Shown: positions 1 through 8,141, counted from the first letter of the stretch. The stretch is 32,433 nucleotides of DNA from Actinomycetota bacterium (GCA_005787035.1 SYCI01000103.1:1-32433), one strand, 5' to 3'. Made by a program: numbers and translations. Notes: generated by a model from the sequence alone, not told the origin.

Positions 1-83
1 AAGTCGACCACAACGGGGGTCGAGGACGCATTCACGGTCTCGTCGAACGTGCTGCTGGTGAGGGTGACGATGCCTTCGGCCAT
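1..83 (-). CDS. trxA: Thioredoxin (N-terminal fragment, cut by window edge)
   Basis: Only the first 27 codons are in the window; the rest lies left of position 1. The protein begins MAEGIVTLTSSTFDETV and continues to TPVVVD, the N-terminal beta strand and helix pattern of thioredoxin just before the WCGPC active site, which is off the edge. Thioredoxin reduces protein disulfides in the cytoplasm using electrons from the TrxB encoded next door. The ATG is preceded by AAAGGA eight or so bases upstream, a good ribosome binding site. It lies 59 bases downstream of trxB on the same strand, so the pair is probably one operon. The call rests on a short fragment plus the neighbouring trxB. Confidence 0.82.
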   Translation of the reverse strand, partial: MAEGIVTLTSSTFDETVNASSTPVVVD

Positions 84-142
84 GGTGAATCCTTTGCGAA
101 ACCGTCGGAACGGGCGAGTGGATTGAGATTACCGCGCTGCGG

Positions 143-1087
143 TCAGTGGTGCGCTTCAAGCCAGCGTTCGGCGTCGATGGCGGCCATGCACCCCGACCCC
201 GATGCCGTGATCGCCTGCCGGTACACGTGATCCTTCACGTCTCCGCAGGCGAAGACACCCGGAATGTTGGTGTACGTCGAATCGGGTCGGGTGATGAGGT
301 ACCCACTGTCCTCCATGTCGAGAACGCCCTTGAACACATCGGTGTTCGGTCGGTGGCCGATGGCGATGAACAGACCCGTGACGTCCATGGTGCTCTCGGC
401 TCCGGTCGCGGTGTTGCGGACACGGATGCCCTCGAGTTGTTCGGTTCCGATGAGATCCGTGACCGCCGAGTTCCAGAGAACTTCGATCTTCGGATTGTTC
501 AGGGCACGGTCCTGCATGATCTTGCTCGCGCGGAACGAATCGCGTCGGTGGATGAGGGTCACCTTCGACGCGAACTTGGTGAGGAACGTGGCCTCCTCGA
601 TGGCCGAATCGCCACCTCCGACGACGGCGATCTCCTTGCCCCGGAAGAAGAATCCGTCGCAAGTGGCACAGGTCGACAGGCCATGGCCGATGAGTCGTTC
701 TTCGGCTTCGAGCCCGAGCATCAGACTCTGCGCACCGGTCGAGACGATCACCGAATCGGCTGTGTGGACGTCGTTGTACACGTGAACCTTGAGTGGCCGT
801 TCGCCGAACTCGACTTTGGTCGCCTTGGCAGTGAGGAACGTCGCTCCGAAGCGCGCCGCCTGTTCCTTGAACCGGCCCATGAGTTCCGGACCCATGATGC
901 CCTCGGGAAATCCGGGGAAGTTCTCGACCTCGGTGGTGAGCATGAGTTGTCCACCCGGTTGATCGCTCGTGCTCGACGGCTCACCTTCGATGACGAAAGG
1001 TGCGAGATTGGCCCGCGCGGTGTAGATCGCCGCCGTGAGTCCCGCCGGTCCCGATCCGATGATGATCACTTTGTGGTGCTGTCCCAT
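143..1087 (-). CDS. trxB: Thioredoxin-disulfide reductase
   Basis: A 314-residue FAD/NADPH flavoenzyme that passes electrons from NADPH to thioredoxin in the cytoplasm. Visible motifs are the FAD-binding GSGPAG at residues 11-16, the redox pair CATC with following Asp at 140-144, the NADPH-binding GGGDSA at 157-162 with HRR at 180-182, and the C-terminal FAD motif CGD near 281-283. Length and motif order are standard for the low-molecular-weight bacterial family. The start codon overlaps the stop of the upstream small membrane gene (TGATG), indicating translational coupling, and trxA follows. Mycobacteria also place trxB and trx directly after sigM and rsmA, so the link to the sigma factor upstream is probably ancestral. 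Confidence 0.97.
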   Translation of the reverse strand: MGQHHKVIIIGSGPAGLTAAIYTARANLAPFVIEGEPSSTSDQPGGQLMLTTEVENFPGFPEGIMGPELMGRFKEQAARFGATFLTAKATKVEFGERPLKVHVYNDVHTADSVIVSTGAQSLMLGLEAEERLIGHGLSTCATCDGFFFRGKEIAVVGGGDSAIEEATFLTKFASKVTLIHRRDSFRASKIMQDRALNNPKIEVLWNSAVTDLIGTEQLEGIRVRNTATGAESTMDVTGLFIAIGHRPNTDVFKGVLDMEDSGYLITRPDSTYTNIPGVFACGDVKDHVYRQAITASGSGCMAAIDAERWLEAHH

Positions 1088-1413
1088 CAGACGGACTCCT
1101 CACTTCGACGTCGGGCCATGAACCACGCTCCGATTGCGCAAAGGATCCCGCCGATGACGAGATACGAGACCCACACCGCCGAGTCGTGGTCGAGCGGCCA
1201 TTCGATGAGTGAGATCATCGCGCGAGTCAGTCCGACGATCAGTAGTCCGACGATCAGAATGCCGAGGAACGACGCCAAGAGTCCGAAAACGAGACCACGC
1301 GCCATGATGACGAGCGGCTTGGTGGTGCGGTCGCGAACCTTGTCGACGGTGTTGACGATCGAGTCGGTGACGTCGGCGGCCCAATTCGGATCGGTGAGCG
1401 GGTTGCCAGCCAT
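1087..1413 (-). CDS. Small membrane protein, phage-holin-like
   Basis: A 108-residue protein of unknown function. It has a polar N-terminal helix (residues about 1-35, with DSIVNTVDKVRDRT), then two strongly hydrophobic segments (about 37-60, rich in G, L and I, and about 76-97), and ends in the basic tail ARRRSEESV. The pattern resembles small two-helix actinobacterial proteins annotated as putative Actinobacteriota holophage or phage-holin superfamily, but there is no catalytic motif. The ORF track gives a longer frame; I prefer the internal ATG at 1413 because TAGCCT lies exactly seven bases before it and because the longer version would overlap the preceding gene. It overlaps trxB by one base. 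Confidence 0.7.
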   Translation of the reverse strand: MAGNPLTDPNWAADVTDSIVNTVDKVRDRTTKPLVIMARGLVFGLLASFLGILIVGLLIVGLTRAMISLIEWPLDHDSAVWVSYLVIGGILCAIGAWFMARRRSEESV

Positions 1414-1426
1414 GTGGACGAGGCTA
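1414..1426 (-). promoter_or_regulatory. Candidate leaderless promoter (-10 TAGCCT, 7-base gap to ATG)
   Basis: On the minus strand TAGCCT is followed by seven bases and then ATG, with no Shine-Dalgarno sequence between. The same geometry recurs at most transcription-unit starts in this window. No convincing -35 hexamer is seen. It would give the small membrane protein, trxB and trxA a promoter independent of the sigma factor operon. Confidence 0.5.
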
Positions 1427-1439
1427 GCGAGGCGATCCG

Positions 1440-2159
1440 TCAGGGCGTGATGCCAGCCAGAACCATGCAGTCGGACAGAGCCACGACCTTCAGGTTGCTC
1501 GGGCCGAGATGGATCTCGGCGGGGATGCCGTCGAACATCACGTCCATGTCGACGCGTCGCATTCCCTCGGCGAGAGGGCACATTGCGGCCGGGCTCATCG
1601 TCGGTGGGGTGGTCCACCAACCATTCGTCAGTCGTCCTAGTTCGACCATGTCGGCGATCACGACGGATTCACCCGTCGACGACATCACCTCCGACTCGGC
1701 GGCTCCGGCAGCCTCGATGACTTCCTGTGACTCGGAGGCGGGAGCTTCTGTATCGATGGTCTTGGCGAGCGGACTCGACATCATCGGCTGATCGGCAGTC
1801 GCGAGATCGTCGGAGGATCGTGAATCACGACCGATGGCAGTGATTCCGATGGCGATGACACCGATCAGTGCGGCCGCCATACTGAGTGGTCCGCCGATGC
1901 GACGCCACGATGATCGGGGTGCCGTCTTCGCGGTTCTGATGGCTCGCGCGATGGCGATGTCGTCGATGACACCGGGCGTGCCGATCGCCGAAAGGCCGGT
2001 TCGGACGGCGGCGAAGTCAGCGGCGCGGGACTGTACCTGTGCACGAAGATCGGCCGGAACGTCGGCGAACTCGACCTCTCGATCGACGACGCGACTCGCC
2101 CACCAGTCGACCACGTCGACGGCGTCGTCGGTTGTTCGCTTGTCCGGGGTGTCGTTCAC
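1440..2159 (-). CDS. Putative membrane anti-sigma factor
   Basis: A 239-residue single-pass membrane protein. Residues 1-88 are cytoplasmic and acidic to neutral, one hydrophobic segment spans about 92-110 (MAAALIGVIAIGITAIG), and the outer part ends in a small domain with two cysteines, C194 (MCPL) and C231 (SDCM). The GTG start overlaps the stop of the sigma factor gene (GTGA), the usual arrangement for a sigma and its anti-sigma. The HxxxCxxC zinc signature of classical ZAS anti-sigma factors is absent, so the function is inferred from position and topology. In mycobacteria the same slot holds RsmA, the anti-SigM factor. The extracytoplasmic cysteine pair could form a disulfide. Confidence 0.62.
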   Translation of the reverse strand: MNDTPDKRTTDDAVDVVDWWASRVVDREVEFADVPADLRAQVQSRAADFAAVRTGLSAIGTPGVIDDIAIARAIRTAKTAPRSSWRRIGGPLSMAAALIGVIAIGITAIGRDSRSSDDLATADQPMMSSPLAKTIDTEAPASESQEVIEAAGAAESEVMSSTGESVVIADMVELGRLTNGWWTTPPTMSPAAMCPLAEGMRRVDMDVMFDGIPAEIHLGPSNLKVVALSDCMVLAGITP

Positions 2160-2743
2160 GAGGGATCCTTCGTATCGAAACTCTGACGTTCGCCGACCCC
2201 ATTGCGGTTCCGAAGAACATCGGCCAGATGGGCCCGTCCGCGGGCGATGCGCGAGCGAACCGTTCCGATGGGGACCCCGAGAATCTGGGCGATCTGCTCG
2301 TAGTCGAGGTCGGCGACGTCCCGCAGAACCACGGCGACTCGGAAATCCTCGGGAACGGAGGCCAATGCACGTTCCAGCGCGTCACGCTCGTCGAGGGAAG
2401 CGAAGACCCGGTCACTCGAAAGATCCACGATTCGCGTGGCGTCGAGTTCTTCGCGCCCGACCCTCGGGCGTCGCTGCCGACGTCGAGCCTCGTCGAGTGC
2501 CGCGTTCGTGGCGATGCGGTAGGCCCAGGTGCCAAAGGCCGATCGACCATCGAATGACGGAAGCGCGCGAACGATGGCGATCAGCGCATTCTGGGTGGCG
2601 TCGTCGGCATCGGCGTCGCTGTTCAGGATGCGACGACACACCGCTCGCAGGCGTGGCTGGTGCCGGCGTAGAAGTTCTTCGACGGCCCGTGCGTCACCGG
2701 CGACAGCCGACTCGACGAGTTCGGAGTCAGTGTTGTCGATCAT
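2156..2743 (-). CDS. ECF-family RNA polymerase sigma factor (SigM-like by position)
   Basis: A 195-residue sigma-70 family protein with only regions 2 and 4. Region 2 covers about residues 15-88, with DADDATQNALIAIVRALPSF and FGTWAYRIATNAALDEARR (the core-binding and -10 recognition helices). Region 4 covers about 120-175, with VPEDFRVAVVLRDVADLDY and the helix-turn-helix QILGVPIGTVRSRIARGR. It would direct RNA polymerase to a dedicated regulon. A GTG three bases upstream (2746) is an alternative start; GAAAGA is a possible ribosome binding site. It lies 29 bases after the kinase gene and overlaps the putative anti-sigma gene. The gene order matches mycobacterial sigM, but equivalence to SigM is an inference from neighbourhood. 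Confidence 0.9.
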   Translation of the reverse strand: MIDNTDSELVESAVAGDARAVEELLRRHQPRLRAVCRRILNSDADADDATQNALIAIVRALPSFDGRSAFGTWAYRIATNAALDEARRRQRRPRVGREELDATRIVDLSSDRVFASLDERDALERALASVPEDFRVAVVLRDVADLDYEQIAQILGVPIGTVRSRIARGRAHLADVLRNRNGVGERQSFDTKDPS

Positions 2744-2772
2744 CACTCGGTCTTTCGATGCGCATGGTCGAC

Positions 2773-4356
2773 TCAGGGAGCGGGTGAGACACGAATCTCG
2801 GTGATGTTGCCACGGAACGGATTGTCCTTGCTGCAGCCACCGTCACGGCCCACCTCACGCAGGTAGATCAGCGCGTATTGCGCGGGTGTGTTCATCACAC
2901 CAGTAAGGGTCGGACCGTTCGATGCATCGGACGATCCGATCGATCCGCCCCAGTCGCTCACGTTGTCACTCAGAACGTTCGACGCGTAGACATCGGCCTT
3001 CCATTCGTCACCCGAGAGTTGAACGTCGATCTTGGCCAGACTCGCCTCGGTGAGCTTCACGACCAAACCGACTCCCGACTTGCTACCGAAAGTGGACGAC
3101 TTGTAACAGACCGTTGACCACACCGTTCCGACGTCGCCATCGGTCGTGAGGCTGACCGACGAATCGTTCTCGGTGCGGTCACCTTCCGGGTCGAACGCCG
3201 TCACACCGGCCATGACCGGCGGTCCGGAGGCGACGGGGACGGTCGTCGATTCCATCGGCGCGACACTCGTCGAATCACCACCGGTGGCGACGCGCACGAT
3301 GAGAGTGGCGAGAGCCACCAACGCCACCGCCAAGCCACCCCACAGGATGGGTGACCCGCGGAAGGGCTTCTTGGTGCCGTGCGCTGGCGTCGGGCGCGGA
3401 CGTGGTGAATTCCCCGACGGCGTGTGGCTCGGAGGCCGGATGATCTTGCCGGGGGTCGGGGTGCGATCGCCGGTGCTCGGATGGGCGACCGAACGGGGCG
3501 TTGCGTTGCCGTCGGAATTCGGAACCGCAGTTCGCAGAGCCGATTTCGCTTCGGCGCCACTTGCGTAACGACGATCGGGACGGCGTTCGAGCATGCGGTG
3601 GATGACCGCGGCGAGCTCGGCATTCACATCGGAACGAATCGTGGAGATGTCGGTGGCGTCGCGCTGCAGTCGGGCGAGCGCCGTCTCGGTGTCGTTCTTG
3701 CCCACGAAAGGCACGCGTCCGGCGAGGCATTCGTAGAGGACGAGCCCGAGCGAGTAGAGATCGGCGCGCAGATCGAGTTCGTCACCCTTCACCTGCTCGG
3801 GCGAGAGGTACTTGGCCGTACCCATCATGATGTTCTCGCTCGTCAGGTCTTCACCGCTCCCGAGCGCTTTGGCGATACCGAAGTCGGTGAGCATGACTCG
3901 TCCCGACTTGGTGACGAGAACGTTGCCGGGCTTCACGTCGCGGTGGATGATGTTGTTGCGGTGGGCCGCGTCGAGTGCTGCGCAGATGCTGGTGCCGATG
4001 TGGACCGTGAGTTTGGGGGACAGTCGTTTGGAGTCGTCGAGCAGATTGCGCAACGAACGTCCGTCGACGAACTCCATGATCACGGCTTGGCGTCCTTGAT
4101 CGGACACCGCGTCGTACACGGTGACGATGTTCGGGTGGCTCAGACTCGCGGCAGCAATTGCTTCGCGACGAAAGCGTTCGGCCACCGTCTCGTCGGCGGC
4201 GAGATGGGGCTTCAAGAGTTTGACGGCCACCACACGATCGAGTTGGAGATCGTGGGCCTTCCAGACGTCGGCCATGCCGCCATGAGCCCACGCCTGATCG
4301 AGTCGGTATCGTCCGGCGATCACCGTGTTCGGTTCGGGAGCGTTCACGGACGACAT
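2773..4356 (-). CDS. Membrane Ser/Thr protein kinase with discoidin-like extracytoplasmic domain
   Basis: A 527-residue Hanks-type kinase. The N-terminal kinase domain has the ATP-binding lysine in AVKLLKP (K46), the catalytic loop HRDVKPGN (D140, N145), DFG (158-160) and SPEQ, so it looks catalytically complete. The glycine loop reads AHGGM, with the first glycine replaced. A Pro-rich juxtamembrane linker (about 285-335) leads to one transmembrane helix (about 337-356) and a roughly 140-residue outer domain. That domain, with FDPEGD and a W-S-T-V motif, resembles the sugar-binding-like C terminus of mycobacterial MviN, where the kinase part is a pseudokinase fused to MurJ. The track's TTG start (4368) is less likely than this ATG. 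It probably senses or regulates cell-wall synthesis; the substrates are unknown. Confidence 0.9.
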   Translation of the reverse strand: MSSVNAPEPNTVIAGRYRLDQAWAHGGMADVWKAHDLQLDRVVAVKLLKPHLAADETVAERFRREAIAAASLSHPNIVTVYDAVSDQGRQAVIMEFVDGRSLRNLLDDSKRLSPKLTVHIGTSICAALDAAHRNNIIHRDVKPGNVLVTKSGRVMLTDFGIAKALGSGEDLTSENIMMGTAKYLSPEQVKGDELDLRADLYSLGLVLYECLAGRVPFVGKNDTETALARLQRDATDISTIRSDVNAELAAVIHRMLERRPDRRYASGAEAKSALRTAVPNSDGNATPRSVAHPSTGDRTPTPGKIIRPPSHTPSGNSPRPRPTPAHGTKKPFRGSPILWGGLAVALVALATLIVRVATGGDSTSVAPMESTTVPVASGPPVMAGVTAFDPEGDRTENDSSVSLTTDGDVGTVWSTVCYKSSTFGSKSGVGLVVKLTEASLAKIDVQLSGDEWKADVYASNVLSDNVSDWGGSIGSSDASNGPTLTGVMNTPAQYALIYLREVGRDGGCSKDNPFRGNITEIRVSPAP

Positions 4357-4373
4357 GTCAATCGTCAACGCTA
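4357..4373 (-). promoter_or_regulatory. Possible -10 (TAGCGT) before the kinase gene
   Basis: TAGCGT lies 11 bases before the ATG at 4356. If transcription starts six to seven bases after it, the leader would be only about four to five bases. No Shine-Dalgarno is seen. The same hexamer precedes the genes at 8142 and 20266. Spacing is longer than in the other cases, so confidence is lower. Confidence 0.3.
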
Positions 4374-4420
4374 GTTGTGCACCGCCCCTGCGCTGGGGAA
4401 TTGCGAATCGTTCGCGTCGT

Positions 4421-5278
4421 CTACTTCACGAAGAAGGCGACACCGATCGTGCCGCGACCCGCGTGCGTGCCGATCACCGCGCCGATGTCACCAACGATGA
4501 TTTCGCCCGAATACACGGCCTTCAACTGATCGACGAAAGCGTCGACGTCACTGCAGTCGGCATGGAGAACCGCGAGCTCGGAGATACCGGGACTCGCCAC
4601 TGCTTCTTTGACCTTGTCGACCAAGAACGCAACGGCCTTGCTTCGCGTGCGCTGCTTGCCACCCTCTTCCACCACACCGTCCCGAACCTCGATGATCGGC
4701 TTGATCGAGAGAACCGAGGCGAGCATGGCCTTGGCTCCACCGATTCGACCGCCCTTCTTCAGGTTCTCGAGGGTGTCGAGTGCGCCCCAGACCTTGCAGC
4801 GAGTGGCCATGTCACGGGCCAAGGCCTCGACGTCGTCGATGGTCCGGCCGGCGCGGCCGGCGCGAGCGCAGGCCACCACGATCGAGCCGAGTCCCATCGA
4901 CACACTCCGGCTGTCGACGACCCGGACCGGGATCTCCGAACCGACGGCCGCGGCACCCAACTCGGCGCTCTGATGGGTCGCCGAGAGAGCCCCCGACAAC
5001 GACACGATGACGACCCCCGTAGCCCCCTGACCAGCGAGTTTCCTGATCGCAGCCTCGAAATGACCAGGTGAAGGCGCCGCCGTGGAGGGAAGTTCGGACT
5101 CACGAGCACACCGAGCCCAGAACTCGGCCGTGCTCAGTTGCTCGCGATCCACGAGCTCGTCGTCACCGAAGCGGATGTAGAGGGGAACGATCTCGATTCC
5201 GAGGGACGTCACCAAGTCGTCCGGAAGATCACACGCGCTGTCGGTGATGATGCGGACACAAGAAGGATGATCGGGCAC
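4421..5278 (-). CDS. DegV family fatty-acid-binding protein
   Basis: A 285-residue DegV protein. The family motifs are present: ITDSACDLP near the N terminus, the P-L-Y strand, TAAPSPGHF (ligand-binding TSqPs region), IVSLSGALSATHQSA, VVDSRSVSMGLG, and the C-terminal IGTHAGRGTIGVAFF. Members bind one long-chain fatty acid between two lobes; in Firmicutes the related FakB hands it to the kinase FakA, but no FakA (DhaL-domain) gene is in this window. GTG start with TAACCT six bases before it. The position between the DUF6049-like gene and the kinase is where mycobacteria carry murJ. Confidence 0.93.
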   Translation of the reverse strand: MPDHPSCVRIITDSACDLPDDLVTSLGIEIVPLYIRFGDDELVDREQLSTAEFWARCARESELPSTAAPSPGHFEAAIRKLAGQGATGVVIVSLSGALSATHQSAELGAAAVGSEIPVRVVDSRSVSMGLGSIVVACARAGRAGRTIDDVEALARDMATRCKVWGALDTLENLKKGGRIGGAKAMLASVLSIKPIIEVRDGVVEEGGKQRTRSKAVAFLVDKVKEAVASPGISELAVLHADCSDVDAFVDQLKAVYSGEIIVGDIGAVIGTHAGRGTIGVAFFVK

Positions 5279-5290
5279 GCACGGAGGTTA
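5279..5290 (-). promoter_or_regulatory. Candidate leaderless promoter (-10 TAACCT, 6-base gap to GTG)
   Basis: TAACCT followed by six bases and the GTG start of the DegV gene, without a ribosome binding site. The identical hexamer and gap occur before the CCA-adding enzyme and the methionine aminopeptidase genes. No good -35 is visible. Confidence 0.55.
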
Positions 5291-5303
5291 GTTCGGCGCG
5301 AAC

Positions 5304-7364
5304 TCAGCCTGGGGTGCGTGGGGAGGGTTCACCACTCGGATGACGAGAGGAGGTGTCGGCCACACCTTCCAGACGGCGTCGGTTCTCTCGACGGAAGTGG
5401 GCGATCCACCAGGTGGCGAGGAGCAGGAGGGCGACTCCGGTGACGAGTTGTCCGAGGCCCGCCAGCGCGTTGACGCGTGCAGTGAACACCGTGGGAGGTG
5501 CGAGCGAGATGTCACCGTCGGGGGTGAGAAGTTGCAGGGTGACCGGGAAGCGACCGTTGGTCCGAGCTTGCACGGGCACTTCGACCGAGGCGACGGTGCC
5601 GGCTGGTATTGCGACCACTTGCTCACCTTCGGGGATCCGAAGTTTGGACGACGTCAGCCGAACGCGGATGCGCAGTTCGGTGTCGCTGTCGTTGCGCAGA
5701 CTGAGGCGAATCGAACTGTCGCGACCGCCGAGGGTGAAAACGGTCGGAATCGGAGCGGCGACGGAATCGGCCAACCGCTGTGTCTCTTCGACGACCACGG
5801 CGAAATAGCCCTCTCGCTGTTCGTCGGAAAGGTTCTGATCAGGGATGACGTCGAGAACTCGGCGCCACATGGTGGGACGTTCATCACCATCGGGGAGCAT
5901 CGACACGAAGCCGGCGATGCGGGCCTCCGCCCGGTCCATGACGTCACTCAAGTTCGACGGTGACGGGTCCTCGTCGGCCGGCAGGCCGATGTTGACGGGT
6001 CGACCATCGGCGAGCGCGACCCGGCTGGTGGCCAAGGCATCGGCAACGGACACGAAAGAGACTTGCCCGGAAGCACCGAGGGTGTCGACGAGCGAGGCGA
6101 GTGTGTCGGCGTCCGGCAGTCGGCCGTCCCGGGTGGTGATGATCAGGGCCCGACCGGTCATGTCCTCACCGCGGTCGACGATGTCCTGACGAAGGATCGT
6201 GATGTCGGCGAGAACGTATTGCGCACTGAGGAACGCGTTGTCGGCGGATGCGTTCGAGAGGATGTCGGCCACGAGGGGATCGGCGATGAGTCCCTCGATC
6301 CGCCCGCCGTTCGGAAGATCGAGATCGACTAGGCGCGTGGAGTCCACGAGCAGGACGTCGTCGACCGACCCGGTTGCGAGGAGTGACGGCAACAACGTGA
6401 TGGAGCGGAATCCGAGGTCACGAATGAATTGCGCGCCGGCTGCCGAGAGTGGGCCGTCCTGCAACCAAGTCGTGCGATTCGGCGTGGTCTGGGGCAGCGC
6501 CTCACCGAGCACGTCCTCACCGAGGCGCAATTGGTTGGTGAAGACTTCGCGGTCGTCCGACGAAGCTGCCGAGGTCGGGTCGAGGTCGACGAAGGTGGTC
6601 GACACGACGTCGATCGAGTCCGCCAGTGACAACTGGGTGTAGATCTCGGCATCGTCCGGGTTCGAACGAGAGAGGCCCTCGATCAACTCGGGTCGGAGGG
6701 CGACACTGAGTGGCGTGCCGGATGTTGCGTCGACGGCCGTGAGAAGTTGGGTCACGGCCATTCGGTCGGCGGGGGAGACGAGGGTCGTCGAATCCGCCTG
6801 AAGGGTCGGACCACCATCCACCGAACCGACGATCGACACGGTGAGTGGGGTGTCAGCCTCGGGTTCGGAACGGCCACCCGGCAGTCGCTCGACGAAGGTG
6901 GTGATCGATGCGACAGCGACGTCGTCGACGAGAACCGAGATTCCGATGGGATACAGACCGGTCGCCGACATCTGGAGCCGATCGCGCGTCCGTCGGCCGA
7001 TTTCGATCGGGACGGCAACTTCGACCACCGGCGAATCCGTCGAACCGTTCGTCGTCAACGGAAGTTCCACCGTATCCACGACCGAGGTCATGTCACCCGC
7101 GATCACTCCGTGGACTTCCAGGCGATTCCGTACCGGTCGATACGAGGTGACCGTCGTCGTCAAGCGACCGGTCGATTCGCGCACTTCCTCACCGTCGAGG
7201 AGCAGCGAGATGGTGAAGACGGCGTCTTCCACTCCGGCGACGGTTTGATCCTGGGCGATCAACGACACGTTCACATCGTCGGGAGCCGCCTGCACATGAC
7301 CGGGAAGAATCCCGATCGACGCACTGAGCGCGACCAACGCGGCGATACCTGCGGATCGGTTCAC
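5304..7364 (-). CDS. Secreted, membrane-anchored DUF6049-like protein
   Basis: A 686-residue protein with an N-terminal signal peptide (hydrophobic AALVALSASIGILPG, likely cleaved after VQAA near residue 27) and a C-terminal transmembrane helix (about 639-658) followed by a basic, Pro/Ser-rich tail. The large outer part looks like stacked beta-sandwich modules around a central alpha/beta region (about 170-430); the last module before the membrane has a COG1470-like NEW3 pattern. Composition, topology and location suggest the DUF6049 family, for example mycobacterial Rv3909 next to mviN. No enzymatic motif was recognised. Its start overlaps the stop of the GNAT gene (ATGA), so the two are co-translated. 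A role at the cell envelope is inferred from topology only. Confidence 0.75.
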   Translation of the reverse strand: MNRSAGIAALVALSASIGILPGHVQAAPDDVNVSLIAQDQTVAGVEDAVFTISLLLDGEEVRESTGRLTTTVTSYRPVRNRLEVHGVIAGDMTSVVDTVELPLTTNGSTDSPVVEVAVPIEIGRRTRDRLQMSATGLYPIGISVLVDDVAVASITTFVERLPGGRSEPEADTPLTVSIVGSVDGGPTLQADSTTLVSPADRMAVTQLLTAVDATSGTPLSVALRPELIEGLSRSNPDDAEIYTQLSLADSIDVVSTTFVDLDPTSAASSDDREVFTNQLRLGEDVLGEALPQTTPNRTTWLQDGPLSAAGAQFIRDLGFRSITLLPSLLATGSVDDVLLVDSTRLVDLDLPNGGRIEGLIADPLVADILSNASADNAFLSAQYVLADITILRQDIVDRGEDMTGRALIITTRDGRLPDADTLASLVDTLGASGQVSFVSVADALATSRVALADGRPVNIGLPADEDPSPSNLSDVMDRAEARIAGFVSMLPDGDERPTMWRRVLDVIPDQNLSDEQREGYFAVVVEETQRLADSVAAPIPTVFTLGGRDSSIRLSLRNDSDTELRIRVRLTSSKLRIPEGEQVVAIPAGTVASVEVPVQARTNGRFPVTLQLLTPDGDISLAPPTVFTARVNALAGLGQLVTGVALLLLATWWIAHFRRENRRRLEGVADTSSRHPSGEPSPRTPG

Positions 7365-8116
7365 GCCGGTGCCTCGATCTTTCGTTCGAACACCTGCAAT
7401 GAATCGGGAAGGAGGCGGAAACCGAAACGTTCGTAGAGCGCGAGTGCGCGATCGTTGTCGAAGTTCGTGTTGACGAGTACTTCACGCGCGCCGCGCCGCT
7501 GTAACCACGTGAGTCCGTCACACAGGAGCGACGTCGCGACACCCTGACCCTCGAGCGATCGTTCGACGGCCAATCGTTGTATGAATCCCGCCGCACCATT
7601 GCGTCCGGTGATGATGTAGCCGGCTGGTTGATCGGAACTCGTGATCGCGATTCGGATTCGGTGCGCCGGCGTCGCGTGGCAGGCATCGAGAATGCTGGGT
7701 GCGTCGAGCCCCCAGCGGTTCTCGAACGCCGAGCGGTCGAGGCGAGCAGCGACGGCGAGTTGGCGAGGGCCGCGTAGCGGCCGGAGTTCGTGCTGAATCG
7801 TTCCGAAACTCATGTTGCGACTGAGATCGAGCCGCAGGAGCGCGAGAGTCTGGATCGGTTCGAAACCCAACTCGACGAAAGGCGGAGTTGCGCTGATGGC
7901 GAGGGCCCCTGTCCGAACGCGTCGAAATCCGTGTTCGGTGATCACGGCGAGCCATTGCCCGAGGGTGTTGACCGACGGAGCTTTGGTGTGGTCGGTCAGC
8001 ACGAGTTGTGCGGTGGGTGGTTCGTTGGGCCATGGTCGGAGGCGGGCGCGCACGCGACCGTCGTCGAGCATTCGCGGCGGTTCGGTCCGTCGACGTTGAC
8101 GCATCCCGGCGATCAC
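7361..8116 (-). CDS. GNAT family N-acetyltransferase
   Basis: A 251-residue protein with a C-terminal GNAT fold. The acetyl-CoA-binding stretch is LAVERSLEGQGVATSLL (variant of Q/RxxGxG/A), followed by VNTNFDNDRALALYERFGFRLL, the standard C-terminal motif B. The N-terminal half (about 1-130) may be a second, degenerate GNAT lobe. The substrate is unknown. The track starts at a GTG at 8161, which would run into the divergent gene; I prefer the GTG at 8116 because TACCGT sits seven bases before it. ATG codons at 8149 and 8104 are alternatives. It is the first gene of a two-gene unit with the DUF6049-like protein. Confidence 0.82.
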   Translation of the reverse strand: MIAGMRQRRRTEPPRMLDDGRVRARLRPWPNEPPTAQLVLTDHTKAPSVNTLGQWLAVITEHGFRRVRTGALAISATPPFVELGFEPIQTLALLRLDLSRNMSFGTIQHELRPLRGPRQLAVAARLDRSAFENRWGLDAPSILDACHATPAHRIRIAITSSDQPAGYIITGRNGAAGFIQRLAVERSLEGQGVATSLLCDGLTWLQRRGAREVLVNTNFDNDRALALYERFGFRLLPDSLQVFERKIEAPA

Positions 8117-8129
8117 GTCATCGACGGTA
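8117..8129 (-). promoter_or_regulatory. Candidate leaderless promoter of GNAT gene (-10 TACCGT)
   Basis: On the minus strand TACCGT is followed by seven bases and GTG. Its first two bases (the TA, 8128-8129) are also the first two bases of the opposing TAGCGT, so the two divergent genes appear to share one overlapping promoter core. Confidence 0.5.
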
Positions 8130-8141
8130 GCGTTCTCGGAG
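8128..8141 (+). promoter_or_regulatory. Candidate leaderless promoter of HDAC-like gene (-10 TAGCGT)
   Basis: TAGCGT (8128-8133) is followed by eight bases and the ATG at 8142. GGAG directly abuts the ATG and is too close to serve as a Shine-Dalgarno. The element overlaps the minus-strand TACCGT. Confidence 0.5.

Noticed and set aside
131-143. ACCGC-GCT-GCGGT inverted repeat at the end of trxB
   Set aside because: A 5-base stem without a T-run, common by chance in high-GC DNA.
146-1450. 434-residue plus-strand ORF opposite trxB
   Set aside because: It is a high-GC antisense shadow of trxB and the small membrane gene with Arg/Asp-rich, domain-free sequence.
1834-2787. 317-residue plus-strand ORF opposite the sigma/anti-sigma genes
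   Set aside because: Composition is dominated by Arg, Ser and Pro and the opposite strand has clear sigma regions 2 and 4.
4385-4398. CCCCTGCGCTGGGG inverted repeat between DegV and the kinase
   Set aside because: Only four strong pairs with a mismatch and no T-run; too weak to call a terminator.
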